DNA of 36,330 bases from Halobacteriales archaeon QS_8_65_32 (GCA_003022925.1 PXRY01000122.1:31104-67433), one strand, 5' to 3'. Shown: positions 1 through 7,822, counted from the stretch's first letter. Numbers and translations are program-made. The notes: generated by a model not told the origin, from the sequence alone.

Positions 1-50
1 GCCGACGCCGAATCGTAGACGCTTTTCCCTTCGCTCGTGTTCCCGAAGCA

Positions 51-123
51 GGGCGTGTGGCCTAGCGGAGAGGGCGAGAGGTTCCTAACCTCTAGACCGC
101 GGGTTCGAATCCCGTCACGCCCG
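51..123 (+). tRNA. tRNA-Arg (anticodon CCT)
   Basis: A complete cloverleaf can be drawn. The acceptor arms GGGCGTG (51-57) and CACGCCC (116-122) pair fully, with discriminator G123. The anticodon arm is GAGG-TTCCTAA-CCTC, giving anticodon CCT, which reads the Arg codon AGG. The T loop is the standard GGTTCGAATCC. No intron is visible and CCA is not encoded. A T-run (GTTTTG) and a GCTCGCGAGC palindrome lie just downstream and may end the transcript. Confidence 0.95.
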
Positions 124-346
124 CCTTACTGACGTTTTGTCCCACGCTCGCGAGCGTTACACTACATCGCATGAACTAAGAGCTAACCGTAGCAATCGCG
201 ATCGGATCGCATCGGGACTACGACGCCGTGGGTAGGAGATATTGGGGAATTCTAAGCAGTCCGTAAAACCGTACGAGCATGGCACGAACCGCCGAATTAC
301 CGATAGATGGACGCCTTTTTGAATCGCGAACTACGAGCGGGATTTA

Positions 347-1645
347 GTGACTACGGGAGACGGCAGTGACGGTTCGCTTGCGCTCTTTCGGAATCGGGAG
401 TTCGTTGCACTCGCGGGCACTGCGTTCGCGCGCAGTCAGGCGTACTCGACAATCCTCATCGCACTCGCGCTGTATGCTGATCAGTTGGGCACCTCGGGAG
501 CCGTCGAGGGCCTGTGGGGCACCGCCTTCGCGCTCGTCCAGTTGGCGATCGTCCTGCCGCTCGGACGGATGGTCGACACCCACAACGCGAAACGGTTCCT
601 GCTCGGCGGATTAGTCCTCAACGTCTGTGTCTTCGTCGGCTTCGCGGCGGTCGAAGGCGTTGGCGGGATCGTCGCTATGCGAATGCTCCAGGGGCTCGGC
701 GCGAGCGTGCTCTGGCTCACCGGCTCGGCGGTCGTCGGCGAACTCAGCCCCGACGCCGAGCGCGGCCAGTGGCTCGGCACCTACAATCAGGTCGGGGCCT
801 TCTCCAGTCTCGCGGGCGATCTGGTCGGCGGCTTTCTGCTGTACGCCTACGGCTTTACGGTGACCTACGCTGCGTTGAGCGCCGTCACGATCGCCGCCAC
901 CGCGGGTATCTGGCGCTTCTTGCGCGATAACCCGGGCGGGCGGACCGATCCCTCGAAGGTAACGAACACCGAGACCTTGCGACGGCTGCTCGGCCGCTCT
1001 GCGATCCGGGCGCTCGTGACCCTCCGGCTGGGGCTTAGCTTCGGGAAGATGGCGGTGATCGTCTTTTTGCCGATCTACGCGCGGACCGTCTTCGGGATGA
1101 GCCCGCTCGCCATCGGTGGTGTGCTCGCCGGCGGCAAACTCACGAAGTCATTGCTACAGGGCGTCGTCGGCGGGTACCTCGATCGCGTGGGCAAGAAACA
1201 CTACTTCGTGATCGCCGGCACGCTTACCTACGGGTTCGGCGCGGCGATGATCCCGCTGGCCGGTTACGCTCAGGGAGTGATCCCGCCGCTCTCGCTGTCC
1301 GCTCTCGGCACCTCGATTTCGGTGGTGCCGGCGTTCGTGCCGCTCTTTTGTGCGTATGCGGTGATCGGCGTGGCAGACAGCCTCCGGCTGCCGGCGAGCA
1401 TGGCGCTGTTCGTCGAGGAAGGGGAGTTCTTCGACGCCGTGGCGGGCAGCCTCTCGCTGCGCTCGATCGCCTGGAAAGTAGGGCAAGTGCTCGGGCCGCT
1501 CTCGGTTGGCGTGATCTGGGATCTGGCGTCGGTGACCGTTGCGTTCCTGACGGCGGCGGCGTTCATTACCGTTTCGGCGGGCGTGTTCGTCTCGCTGTAC
1601 CGCGCCGAGCCGGCCCCCGACGTCACGGCCGTACCGGGCGATTGA
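347..1645 (+). CDS. MFS family transporter
   Basis: A 432-residue integral membrane protein of the major facilitator superfamily; the length is normal for a 12-helix member. The N-terminal half carries the loop 2-3 signature as GRMVDTHNAKR (around residues 73-83), the Gly/Asp/Arg gating motif of the family. Hydrophobic stretches rich in Gly and Ala recur through both halves, with a long cytoplasmic link near residues 195-215. It would move a small solute across the cytoplasmic membrane by a proton- or ion-coupled mechanism. The substrate cannot be read from the sequence; drug or metabolite efflux is possible. The start is GTG at 347. The gene stands alone between a tRNA and a convergent DUF555 gene. 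Confidence 0.85.
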   Translation: MTTGDGSDGSLALFRNREFVALAGTAFARSQAYSTILIALALYADQLGTSGAVEGLWGTAFALVQLAIVLPLGRMVDTHNAKRFLLGGLVLNVCVFVGFAAVEGVGGIVAMRMLQGLGASVLWLTGSAVVGELSPDAERGQWLGTYNQVGAFSSLAGDLVGGFLLYAYGFTVTYAALSAVTIAATAGIWRFLRDNPGGRTDPSKVTNTETLRRLLGRSAIRALVTLRLGLSFGKMAVIVFLPIYARTVFGMSPLAIGGVLAGGKLTKSLLQGVVGGYLDRVGKKHYFVIAGTLTYGFGAAMIPLAGYAQGVIPPLSLSALGTSISVVPAFVPLFCAYAVIGVADSLRLPASMALFVEEGEFFDAVAGSLSLRSIAWKVGQVLGPLSVGVIWDLASVTVAFLTAAAFITVSAGVFVSLYRAEPAPDVTAVPGD

Positions 1646-1685
1646 TCGCCCACGGTCGCCCACGATCGTATTCGTTACCGGCGAC

Positions 1686-2072
1686 TTAGCCGTTCTCGCG
1701 CTCGTCGTCCCGGTCGTCGTCCGTGAGCCTCGTCACCTCGATCACCGACAGGGGGACGTTGCTAAGCGCGCCGCCGACCTCACTTTTCGCGATCCGTTCT
1801 GCGTGTGACTCCCCGTCGGCGTTGAAGACCGTCAGTTCACAGAGCAGGCCGACGATCGCCGTGTTCGCCGCGATGAACGCCGAATCGAACGGCTCGCCAC
1901 ACGCCGGACAGCCCGTGACGCCGACCTCGATGTCGACGTACTCCTTGTCCGCGTTGTTCAGTTGCTTGCCCGCCTCGCTCACCGCGACGCCGATCGCGTC
2001 GTCGATTGCCCCCACGTCGCGAACGAGCCAGGCGGCTTCCATCGCGACGAGGTAGTCCGCGTCTTCGGCCAT
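1686..2072 (-). CDS. DUF555 (UPF0212) family protein
   Basis: A 128-residue protein that I recognise as the archaeal DUF555/UPF0212 family, conserved in euryarchaea and of unknown function. The diagnostic CPACGEPF motif (CxxC, about residues 55-62) is a likely metal-binding knuckle. The rest is a mixed alpha/beta acidic domain ending in a charged tail (DDDRDDERENG). The length matches the family. It is transcribed toward the MFS gene and has an AT-containing box about 25 nt before its ATG, suggesting a leaderless transcript. No function can be assigned beyond the family name. Confidence 0.85.
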   Translation of the reverse strand: MAEDADYLVAMEAAWLVRDVGAIDDAIGVAVSEAGKQLNNADKEYVDIEVGVTGCPACGEPFDSAFIAANTAIVGLLCELTVFNADGESHAERIAKSEVGGALSNVPLSVIEVTRLTDDDRDDERENG

Positions 2073-2218
2073 GACACTCCATGCGTGTTCTATGGGTTCG
2101 TGCCTTCCGCTTCGAAACGGCCGGCGAAACCGTCGGTCGACGCAACGGTCGGTCGGCGGATAGTTGGGCCGGTGGCGGCGTTAACTCGCGCGATTGCTTA
2201 CCGAGCAACCTAGATGGA

Positions 2219-2505
2219 GTAGGACTGGAAGGGGCCGACCGCGTGGCGGCTTCGCCGTGGTTCGAAAGACGCCGGCGGCGTCTTTCGTTCAGTGTGGGAC
2301 CTCCGATCCCGCTCGCAATCAGAACGCTTCGCGTTCTGACAACATTACGAGAGAGCTCCGCTCTCTCGAACGACCACGTTACAAGAGGTCGGCTCCGCCG
2401 ACCTCGCGCTCGGCGACGGCGGGCGACGCGAGCACCGCAGGAGCGACTGGAGGGAGCAACGAGGAGCACAGCGAGCCCCCCGGGCCGAGCGGTCGGGGGC
2501 TTTCC
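2219..2505 (+). repeat. Intergenic element, copy A (GGG/GGG internal-loop element with inserted hairpins)
   Basis: The stretch begins GTAGGACTGGAAGGGGCC and ends GGTCGGGGGCTTTCC. Its ends pair: GGAAG with CTTTCC, then a symmetrical GGG/GGG internal loop, then CCGACCG with CGGTCGG. A shorter relative in the same orientation lies at 17868-17982. Copy A carries an extra block of hairpins (2264-2405) between its left end and the shared right part that begins CGGCGACGGCGGGCGA. There is no convincing ORF. It may encode a structured RNA or be a mobile, REP-like DNA element. Confidence 0.7.
2264..2405. repeat. Array of four perfect hairpins with 3-nt loops
   Basis: Four stem-loops follow each other: 2264-2286 (10-bp stem, loop GGC), 2319-2339 (9 bp, loop TTC), 2348-2368 (9 bp, loop TCC) and 2385-2405 (9 bp, loop TCC). 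All stems are perfect and all have different sequences, so what is conserved is the shape, not the bases. The array sits inside intergenic element copy A. Similar 3-nt-loop hairpins occur at 3451-3467, 3482-3496 and 9100-9118. Confidence 0.8.
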
Positions 2506-2597
2506 GATCGTTCTGTACTCCCCTCCTGCCCAAGTCTCTGAGTTAACATGAATTGACACCGGTGGGCCGGTCGATCGAAAGGGTGAGAAGGAGTGCG

Positions 2598-2603
2598 TTT
2601 ATC
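2598..2603 (+). promoter_or_regulatory. Probable TATA box of psmB
   Basis: TTTATC is centred about 27 nt before the ATG at 2628, the spacing expected for a leaderless haloarchaeal transcript. This spacing also favours 2628 over earlier in-frame starts. Confidence 0.5.
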
Positions 2604-2627
2604 AGCGCTGGGCCGGTAGCGAGGAAC

Positions 2628-3377
2628 ATGCACGACCCGATCGAAGACTCTCGCTTTTCGCGCAATCGCGACCGCCACGCCGTCGAACGGGCAGCGTTCG
2701 AACCCGAACTCGGCGTCCCACCAGGCGGACGAAACGACGACAGGAGGGACGACCGCGCCGACATGGACGTCGACGGCGAACTGAAGACCGGCACGACCAC
2801 GGTCGGGCTCACCGCCGCCGACGGCGTCGTGCTCGCAACGGACATGCGGGCGAGCGCCGGCAATCTCGTCGCGAGCAAGGACGCCCGAAAGATCCTGGAG
2901 ATCCACCCGCAGGCGGCGCTGACGATCGCCGGCGCGGTGAGCGCGGCCCAGTCGCTCGTCCGCTCGCTGCGCGCGGAGGTCAACCTCTACGAGACTCGCC
3001 GCGACGAGGAGATGAGCATGCAGGCGCTCTCGACACTCATCAGCAATTTCCTCCGCAGCGGCGCGTTCTTCATCGTTCAACCGGTTCTCGGCGGCGTCGA
3101 TAGCGACGGATCGCACGTCTACAGCATCGATCCACTCGGAAGCCTCTCGGAGGAACCGTACACCGCGAGCGGATCGGGGACGCCCTTTGCCTACGGCGTG
3201 TTAGAAAGCGAGTTCGAGGAGGAAATGAGCACGGAGGACGCCCGCACCGTCGCCGCACGTGCGGTCAACGCCGCCACCGAGCGCGACACCGCGAGCGGCA
3301 ACGGCTTGCTGTTGAGCGAAATCACCGATGACGGCGTCGCAGTCGACGAGTTCGAGGCCGTCACCGACGCGCTGTAG
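2628..3377 (+). CDS. psmB: 20S proteasome beta subunit precursor
   Basis: A 249-residue threonine protease subunit of the archaeal 20S proteasome, which degrades proteins in the cytoplasm together with PsmA rings and PAN ATPases. The propeptide is about 55 residues and is cut at Gly55-Thr56 in the sequence KTG/TTTVGL, exposing the nucleophile Thr1. Counting from Thr1, Asp17 (ATD) and Lys33 (DARK) sit exactly at the catalytic positions; the GSG segment (SGSGTPFAYG) is also present. The long propeptide is usual in haloarchaea. Earlier in-frame codons exist, but ATG 2628 has a TATA box 27 nt upstream. A T6 run begins 8 nt after the stop codon. Confidence 0.93.
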   Translation: MHDPIEDSRFSRNRDRHAVERAAFEPELGVPPGGRNDDRRDDRADMDVDGELKTGTTTVGLTAADGVVLATDMRASAGNLVASKDARKILEIHPQAALTIAGAVSAAQSLVRSLRAEVNLYETRRDEEMSMQALSTLISNFLRSGAFFIVQPVLGGVDSDGSHVYSIDPLGSLSEEPYTASGSGTPFAYGVLESEFEEEMSTEDARTVAARAVNAATERDTASGNGLLLSEITDDGVAVDEFEAVTDAL

Positions 3378-3384
3378 AACCCAC

Positions 3385-3390
3385 TTTTTT
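3385..3390 (+). terminator. T-run after psmB
   Basis: Six T residues follow the psmB stop by 7 nt. Archaeal RNA polymerase terminates at such T-runs without needing a hairpin. Confidence 0.45.
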
Positions 3391-3540
3391 CGGCTCAGGC
3401 TGTCCTCGCTCGCGCCTGCGGCGTTCGCTGCGGGCACCACTCGTCTGCTCACGGGCCGGAGGCCCGTTCGCATGGCCCGCAGGACTCTCCGAGTCCCGCG
3501 CTTACCGCAAAAACCTGGAGTAAAAAGGCCGCTCCTTCGC
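3391..3540. repeat. Hairpin-rich intergenic repeat region
   Basis: Starts CGGCTCAGGCTGTCCTCGCTCG, which resembles the start of the region at 24311-24360 (CTCAGG, then TCCTCGCT, then CGGCGTTCGCT or CGGTCGTTCGCT, then GCGGG or GTGGG). It contains two perfect hairpins with 3-nt loops, 3451-3467 (ACGGGCC/GGCCCGT, loop GGA) and 3482-3496 (GGACTC/GAGTCC, loop TCC). No gene is seen in the 297 nt between psmB and the ABC ATPase gene. Confidence 0.55.
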
Positions 3541-3643
3541 ACCTATCGGCGCTCAGTCACGGGGAACCGCTCGCTCGTCTCCGACTCGTTCGCGGATGCG
3601 ATGGTACCGCATGAGGGCAAAGCTGTATCGCAAACACGACACG

Positions 3644-3649
3644 CTTAAT
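3644..3649 (+). promoter_or_regulatory. Probable TATA box of the ABC exporter operon
   Basis: CTTAAT lies about 28 nt before the GTG at 3675, fitting a leaderless transcript starting at or near that codon. Confidence 0.45.
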
Positions 3650-3674
3650 CGCCTCACCGTCTTCCGTTCGAGTA

Positions 3675-4697
3675 GTGTCTTCGCAGTTCGCCATCTCGGT
3701 TCGTGATCTCGAAAAGGACTACGGGGACGTCCAGGCGCTCCGTAGCCTCTCGCTCGACGTCGGGGCGGGACAGTTCTTCGGCCTGCTCGGGCCCAACGGC
3801 GCGGGCAAGACGACCTTTATCAACGTACTCGTCGGCCTGGTCAATCGGACCGGCGGTGAGGCCCGCGTGTTCGGTGCCGACGTCACCGACGACTATCGGC
3901 AGGTCCGCGACCGGATCGGCATCGCCCCCCAGGAGTTCAACGTCGATCGCTTCTTCCCGACGAAGGAGGTTTTGATGCACAAGGCGGGCTATCACGGCGT
4001 CGATCGAGCGGAAGCTGCCGACCGCGCCGACGAGGTCCTCCGGACGGTCGGCATCTACGAGAAGCGAAACACGAAGTTCACCTACCTCTCGGGCGGGATG
4101 AAACGCCGGTTCGTGCTCGCGCGCGCACTGGTTTCCGAACCCGACCTGCTGATCCTGGACGAACCGACCGCCGGCGTGGACGTCGAGTTACGGCGGGACC
4201 TCTGGCGGATCATCACCGAGTTGAACGACGAGGGGACGACGGTCCTGCTGACGACGCACTACATCGAGGAGGCAGAACAGCTCTGTGACGAAGTCGCCAT
4301 TATGGCCGAGGGCCGTAAGATCGCCGTTGCGAGCCCCGCTGAACTCACCCAGCGGGGCACCGACACCCTCCGGATCCTCCTCGACGAGACGCCGAGCGGA
4401 GTGCCGGATATCGACGAGAGCGGCCTCGAAAACGGCTCGATCGAGGACATCGCCGTCGAGGGTAGAGAGGTCGTCGTGACGGCCAAACGCGCCAACGCGG
4501 TTGCGCCCGAACTCGTCCGCCGCCTCGACCGGGCAGGCTACCAGGCGACGAACTTAGACATCGAACCCGCCTCGCTAGAAGAGGTCTTCGTCGATCTGAC
4601 GAGCCACGACGCAGACGACGCCGACGAGGGCGAGGACGAGAGCGGCGAGACCGATGCGGACGCACAACGGCTCGAATCGCCGGAGGCGACTACATGA
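3675..4697 (+). CDS. ABC-2 type transporter ATP-binding protein
   Basis: A 340-residue ATPase that would drive the exporter permease encoded downstream. Visible motifs are Walker A GPNGAGKT (39-46), the Q-loop region APQEF, signature LSGGM (138-142), Walker B LLILDE (158-163) and the switch His195 (TTHYIEEA). About 100 residues after the nucleotide-binding domain resemble the DUF4162 region found in DrrA-type ATPases, followed by an Asp/Glu-rich tail. DrrA/CcmA-type exporters pump drugs, lipids or polysaccharides; the substrate is not readable here. The start is GTG with a TATA box 28 nt upstream. The TGA stop overlaps an ATG (ATGA at 4694) that opens a mini-ORF leading to the permease. Confidence 0.9.
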   Translation: MSSQFAISVRDLEKDYGDVQALRSLSLDVGAGQFFGLLGPNGAGKTTFINVLVGLVNRTGGEARVFGADVTDDYRQVRDRIGIAPQEFNVDRFFPTKEVLMHKAGYHGVDRAEAADRADEVLRTVGIYEKRNTKFTYLSGGMKRRFVLARALVSEPDLLILDEPTAGVDVELRRDLWRIITELNDEGTTVLLTTHYIEEAEQLCDEVAIMAEGRKIAVASPAELTQRGTDTLRILLDETPSGVPDIDESGLENGSIEDIAVEGREVVVTAKRANAVAPELVRRLDRAGYQATNLDIEPASLEEVFVDLTSHDADDADEGEDESGETDADAQRLESPEATT

Positions 4698-4816
4698 GCA
4701 CGGTCGCAGCGGAGTCCCTCTCTGCCCACACTCACCGCGGTCGTAGCCAAGCTGCTCCCTGCTCTCGTTCGCTCGCTGGTACTTGCTCACGAGAACGCTG
4801 GAGGCGGTTCGCGTGA
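4694..4816 (+). CDS. 40-codon bridging mini-ORF, repeat-derived
   Basis: This short frame begins at the ATG that overlaps the ATPase stop (ATGA, 4694-4697) and ends at a TGA that overlaps the permease GTG (GTGA, 4813-4816). It is therefore linked by start/stop overlap at both ends. Its predicted product (MSTVAAESLSAHTH..., later rich in Arg, Ser and Cys) is basic and unlike a haloarchaeal protein. Much of its DNA matches the intergenic repeat at 24375-24440. I infer that a repeat entered at the old permease start and that the reading frame now serves to carry ribosomes through to the permease. Whether the peptide itself matters is unknown. Confidence 0.5.
   Translation: MSTVAAESLSAHTHRGRSQAAPCSRSLAGTCSRERWRRFA
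4738..4812 (+). repeat. Dispersed repeat, copy 1
   Basis: CGGTCGTAGC, then AGCTGCTCCCTGCTCTCG, CACGAGAAC and GGCGGTTCGC occur here in the same order and spacing as at 24378-24445. CTCTCGTTC and CACGAGAAC face each other as partial inverted arms. The copy ends just before the permease start. Confidence 0.65.
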
Positions 4817-5601
4817 GTGTAGTATCGACCGGTATACGGTCGCTGATGCGCCGCGAGATCCTCCGGTACGTGCGGATGCCTCAGAGCACCTTTTTGCCGC
4901 CGTTGGTGACCAACGCGCTGTTTTTCGTCGTCTTCGGGGTCATCATCGGCGGTCGAATCGACTCATACGGACAGTTCTCCTACATCCTCTTTATTCTCCC
5001 AGGGCTAGTGGTTCTCGGCGTCGTCTCCCAGGGGTTTCAGAACGCTTCGTTTACGATCTTTCACGGCCGATGGGAGGACTACATCGAGGAGATCCAGACT
5101 GCACCGCTGTCCTACGGCGAGATGGTCGTTGCCTACGTCCTAACGAGCGCCCTCAGGGGAATCATCGTCGGGACGTTTATCGGAATCATCGGCGCGGTGT
5201 TCACCCTGCTCGACCCCGAGACGGCGGTCGTGGGAGTTGCCCACCCGTTGTACGTGGTCGCGTTCGTGCTCGTTATCTCGGTACTCTTCTCTGCGCTCGG
5301 CGTCGTCGGCGGGTTGTGGGCGACGACCTTCGACGATCTGGCGGTGATGAATCAGTTCATCATCCAGCCGCTGGTGTTCGTCGGCGCGGTCTTCTACCCG
5401 CTATCGATTCTCGCCCAGCCCTGGCAGACGGTCTCGCTGATCAACCCGATGGTCTACATGGTCGACGGTGTGCGCTACGGCTTTCTCGGCATCTCGGAGA
5501 TCGGCCCCGACCTCTCGCTCGCGGTGCTGACGGTCGCCGCGGTCGTCGCCGTCGCCGTCGACGCCTGGCTGTTCCGACACGGCTACGGCCTAACCGAGTG
5601 A
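4813..5601 (+). CDS. ABC-2 type transporter permease
   Basis: A 262-residue membrane protein of the ABC-2 exporter family, the partner of the ATPase upstream. Six hydrophobic segments are expected. Near the N-terminus RREILRY and PPLVTNALFFVVFG are typical of this family, and in the C-terminal half NQFIIQPLVFVGAVFYPLSIL and INPMVYMVDGVRYGF match the usual ABC-2 signature. I chose GTG 4813 rather than TTG 4783 because the ten extra residues come from repeat DNA and GTG 4813 overlaps the stop of the bridging ORF (GTGA). ATG 4846 is another possible start. Confidence 0.85.
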   Translation: MSVVSTGIRSLMRREILRYVRMPQSTFLPPLVTNALFFVVFGVIIGGRIDSYGQFSYILFILPGLVVLGVVSQGFQNASFTIFHGRWEDYIEEIQTAPLSYGEMVVAYVLTSALRGIIVGTFIGIIGAVFTLLDPETAVVGVAHPLYVVAFVLVISVLFSALGVVGGLWATTFDDLAVMNQFIIQPLVFVGAVFYPLSILAQPWQTVSLINPMVYMVDGVRYGFLGISEIGPDLSLAVLTVAAVVAVAVDAWLFRHGYGLTE

Positions 5602-5610
5602 GCGAGACCC

Positions 5611-5631
5611 TGGTTCGAGCGGATCGAACCA
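5611..5631. terminator. Inverted repeat between convergent genes
   Basis: TGGTTCGA and TCGAACCA form a perfect 8-bp stem around a 5-nt loop (GCGGA), 10 nt after the permease stop and before the convergent Tat-protein gene. A two-way termination role is possible, but there is no T-run. Confidence 0.3.
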
Positions 5632-5738
5632 CCGATCGGCGCTCGACGCTCGGCCGACGATCAGCCCCGTTTCGGTACCGATTAGCCTGCGTCGGGCCTC
5701 GACGACGCGGAGCGAGCGTCGAAGGCGCGGAGAGGGCC

Positions 5739-7583
5739 TCAGAGCGAATCGGGATCGACCGTCTCGCCGTCGACGCGCACCGTTACGTCGCCGTCGGTCT
5801 CGAAGGAGTCGATCTCGCCGCTGAACGCGTACCGGTCGGTGAAGGGGGCCCATACCTTCCCATTCACCGTGTCACCGCCCGAGACGGAGTCGTCGGGGTT
5901 TCCTTCGAGGTCGGTGACCGTCCCGGTGACGACGACCCGATAGTCGCGTGGACCGTTCGTCGTCGAACCGGCACCCTTGACGATCAGCGAGCGGTCCTCG
6001 TCGTCGCTCCCGTCGTCGGACGAATCGGAACTCTCCGACGGCTCGGAGTCGGCGTCTTCTGAATCGGAATCGGAGTCGTCGCCGTCGTCCGCATCGCTCG
6101 AATCGGACTCGGTATCGTCGGATTCCGTCGCGGCGTCGTCGCCGCCGGCGTCGATCGTTTCACCGTCGGCTTCGACCGTCACGTCGCCGTTGGCGGTCAC
6201 GTCGGTCACCGCGCCGTCGAGCGAGAACGTGTCGGTAAAGCCCGGCCAGACCTTCCCCGAGGCGCGCGACCCGCCCGAGGAGACCCCGTCGTTCGAGTCC
6301 TCGGACTTGCTCCCATAAAAGGTCCCGTCGGTCCGTAACTCGTACTCGACGGGTCCGTCGTTGCTCTCGCTGGCGGTCACGTCGGCCGTCCCGGCCGACC
6401 CGGACGCCTCCTCGGAACCATCGGAGTCCGAATCGTCGGACCCCTCCGACTGGCTGGTGTCCTCGGAATCCGACCCCTCGGAACTCTCGGAGGAATCCGA
6501 TCCCTCCGAATCGGCCGCGCTATCGGAAGCGTCGGAGCCGTCGCTCGTGGCACTTGACCCACCGGAACCGCCCGAGCCGCCGGACCCGGCCGCCCCGGCT
6601 GCGCTCATCGGAACGCCGCCCGGCGGGCTGAGGTCGGGACTCGACGTCCGGGTTAGGCCGCTCGCGCTGTAGTAGTCCCAGTCACCGATGCCGTCGGCCT
6701 TTCTGACCTCGTTGGGCGCGTCGTACTCGACGTTCGATACCGAGAGCGTACACTCGCCATCGCGGTTGTCGTAGTTGTTCGCCCCGACGTTAAAGGCGTT
6801 CACGCCGGCTTCGATGGCGACGTTCTCGACACGACCGCGTTCCCACTGGTTCCACACCCCCGAGTTGTCGCAGTCCGCCGCGACCGAGTTTCGCACGTAG
6901 CTCCCGTCGGAGCCGATCCGGAAGCCGTTCCCGCCCGTGTCGTGGGCGTAACACCCTTCGATGTGGACCGCCCCGCCCCCACCCGGTTTTCGCTCGGGGG
7001 TCGAACCGGGTGCCGATGCGTAGATGCCGTGGCTACTCGACGTGTTGCCGACGTTCGCGTTCCGGATCGTGATCGTCCCGGAGTGCTCGCGGTGGACGAA
7101 GATCGGCGTCTCGTCGGCGGAGGCGACCCCGCCGACGTAGACGTTCTCGATCAGGCCGCTACCGCCGGACGTCTCGACCGTGATGGGGTTCGATCGAGCC
7201 TCGCCCTCGATACCGACGTTTCTGATCTCCCAGTCGTTGCCCCGCGCGACGATCGATACGTCCGAGCCGTTCGCGACGATCCGCTTGTTCGCGAGCACGT
7301 CGCCGTCGCCGAGAACGACCTTATAGGGTGCGTCGATCGTCTCGGGATCGGCGTTCGGAGCCGCCGTTACGGAGCCGGTTCCGAGCGCGCCGCCGGCCGC
7401 GAGCGCACCGAGCGCCCCCGCTGTCTTCAGCACGTTCCGGCGCGAGAGGCCGGCGCTCGCGACTCGGTCGTTTCTCGCCGCGCCGACGGCCGTACTTCCG
7501 GCCGCCGTGCCGTCGGTCGCCGCGCGATCGTTCGTCGTACTATCCGCTCGTCGGTCGTCCGCTGTCTCGTTGTCGCGTTCCAT
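5739..7583 (-). CDS. Tat-exported right-handed beta-helix protein with Ser/Asp-rich linkers
   Basis: A 614-residue exported protein. The Tat signal is GLSRRNVLKTAG (twin Arg at 48-49) followed by a Gly/Ala-rich hydrophobic stretch to about residue 75, after an unusually long hydrophilic start. Residues about 85-340 have the short turn-rich repeats of a pectate-lyase-like beta-helix (IRNVGIEG, IENVYVGG, IEGCYAHDT, VRNSVAADC, VENVAIEAG). Then come two Ser/Gly/Asp linkers alternating with two related beta modules, each ending GKVWxxFTDxxxxxG...GDVTVxxDGET. Likely a cell-surface carbohydrate-binding or -cleaving protein; no catalytic residues are identifiable. I chose ATG 7583 because the preceding codons give basic, out-of-character sequence. 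Confidence 0.8.
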   Translation of the reverse strand: MERDNETADDRRADSTTNDRAATDGTAAGSTAVGAARNDRVASAGLSRRNVLKTAGALGALAAGGALGTGSVTAAPNADPETIDAPYKVVLGDGDVLANKRIVANGSDVSIVARGNDWEIRNVGIEGEARSNPITVETSGGSGLIENVYVGGVASADETPIFVHREHSGTITIRNANVGNTSSSHGIYASAPGSTPERKPGGGGAVHIEGCYAHDTGGNGFRIGSDGSYVRNSVAADCDNSGVWNQWERGRVENVAIEAGVNAFNVGANNYDNRDGECTLSVSNVEYDAPNEVRKADGIGDWDYYSASGLTRTSSPDLSPPGGVPMSAAGAAGSGGSGGSGGSSATSDGSDASDSAADSEGSDSSESSEGSDSEDTSQSEGSDDSDSDGSEEASGSAGTADVTASESNDGPVEYELRTDGTFYGSKSEDSNDGVSSGGSRASGKVWPGFTDTFSLDGAVTDVTANGDVTVEADGETIDAGGDDAATESDDTESDSSDADDGDDSDSDSEDADSEPSESSDSSDDGSDDEDRSLIVKGAGSTTNGPRDYRVVVTGTVTDLEGNPDDSVSGGDTVNGKVWAPFTDRYAFSGEIDSFETDGDVTVRVDGETVDPDSL

Positions 7584-7822
7584 TTGACACCACTCGATAG
7601 CGAATCGACGGACCGACGATCGGGACAAAAACCGGGCGTACCGTTGCGAGTGTTCCGCATCGTTGCACGGTGCTAACGTGTGCTTGAGGTGTACGTAACG
7701 AGTCGTTCGAGTCGCATTAGCACGTTTAACGTCTCTATTAGTCAGTCCGAACGCTGCCTCGTCGCGGGTGATCGCCGGCGGTCCCCGCGGTGGTTTTGTC
7801 GTCCGACGGTGGCCCCAGTGGT

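Noticed and set aside
5070-6062. 330-residue plus frame spanning the permease end and the Tat gene end
   Set aside because: Arg-rich shadow of both recognised genes with no start or family support.
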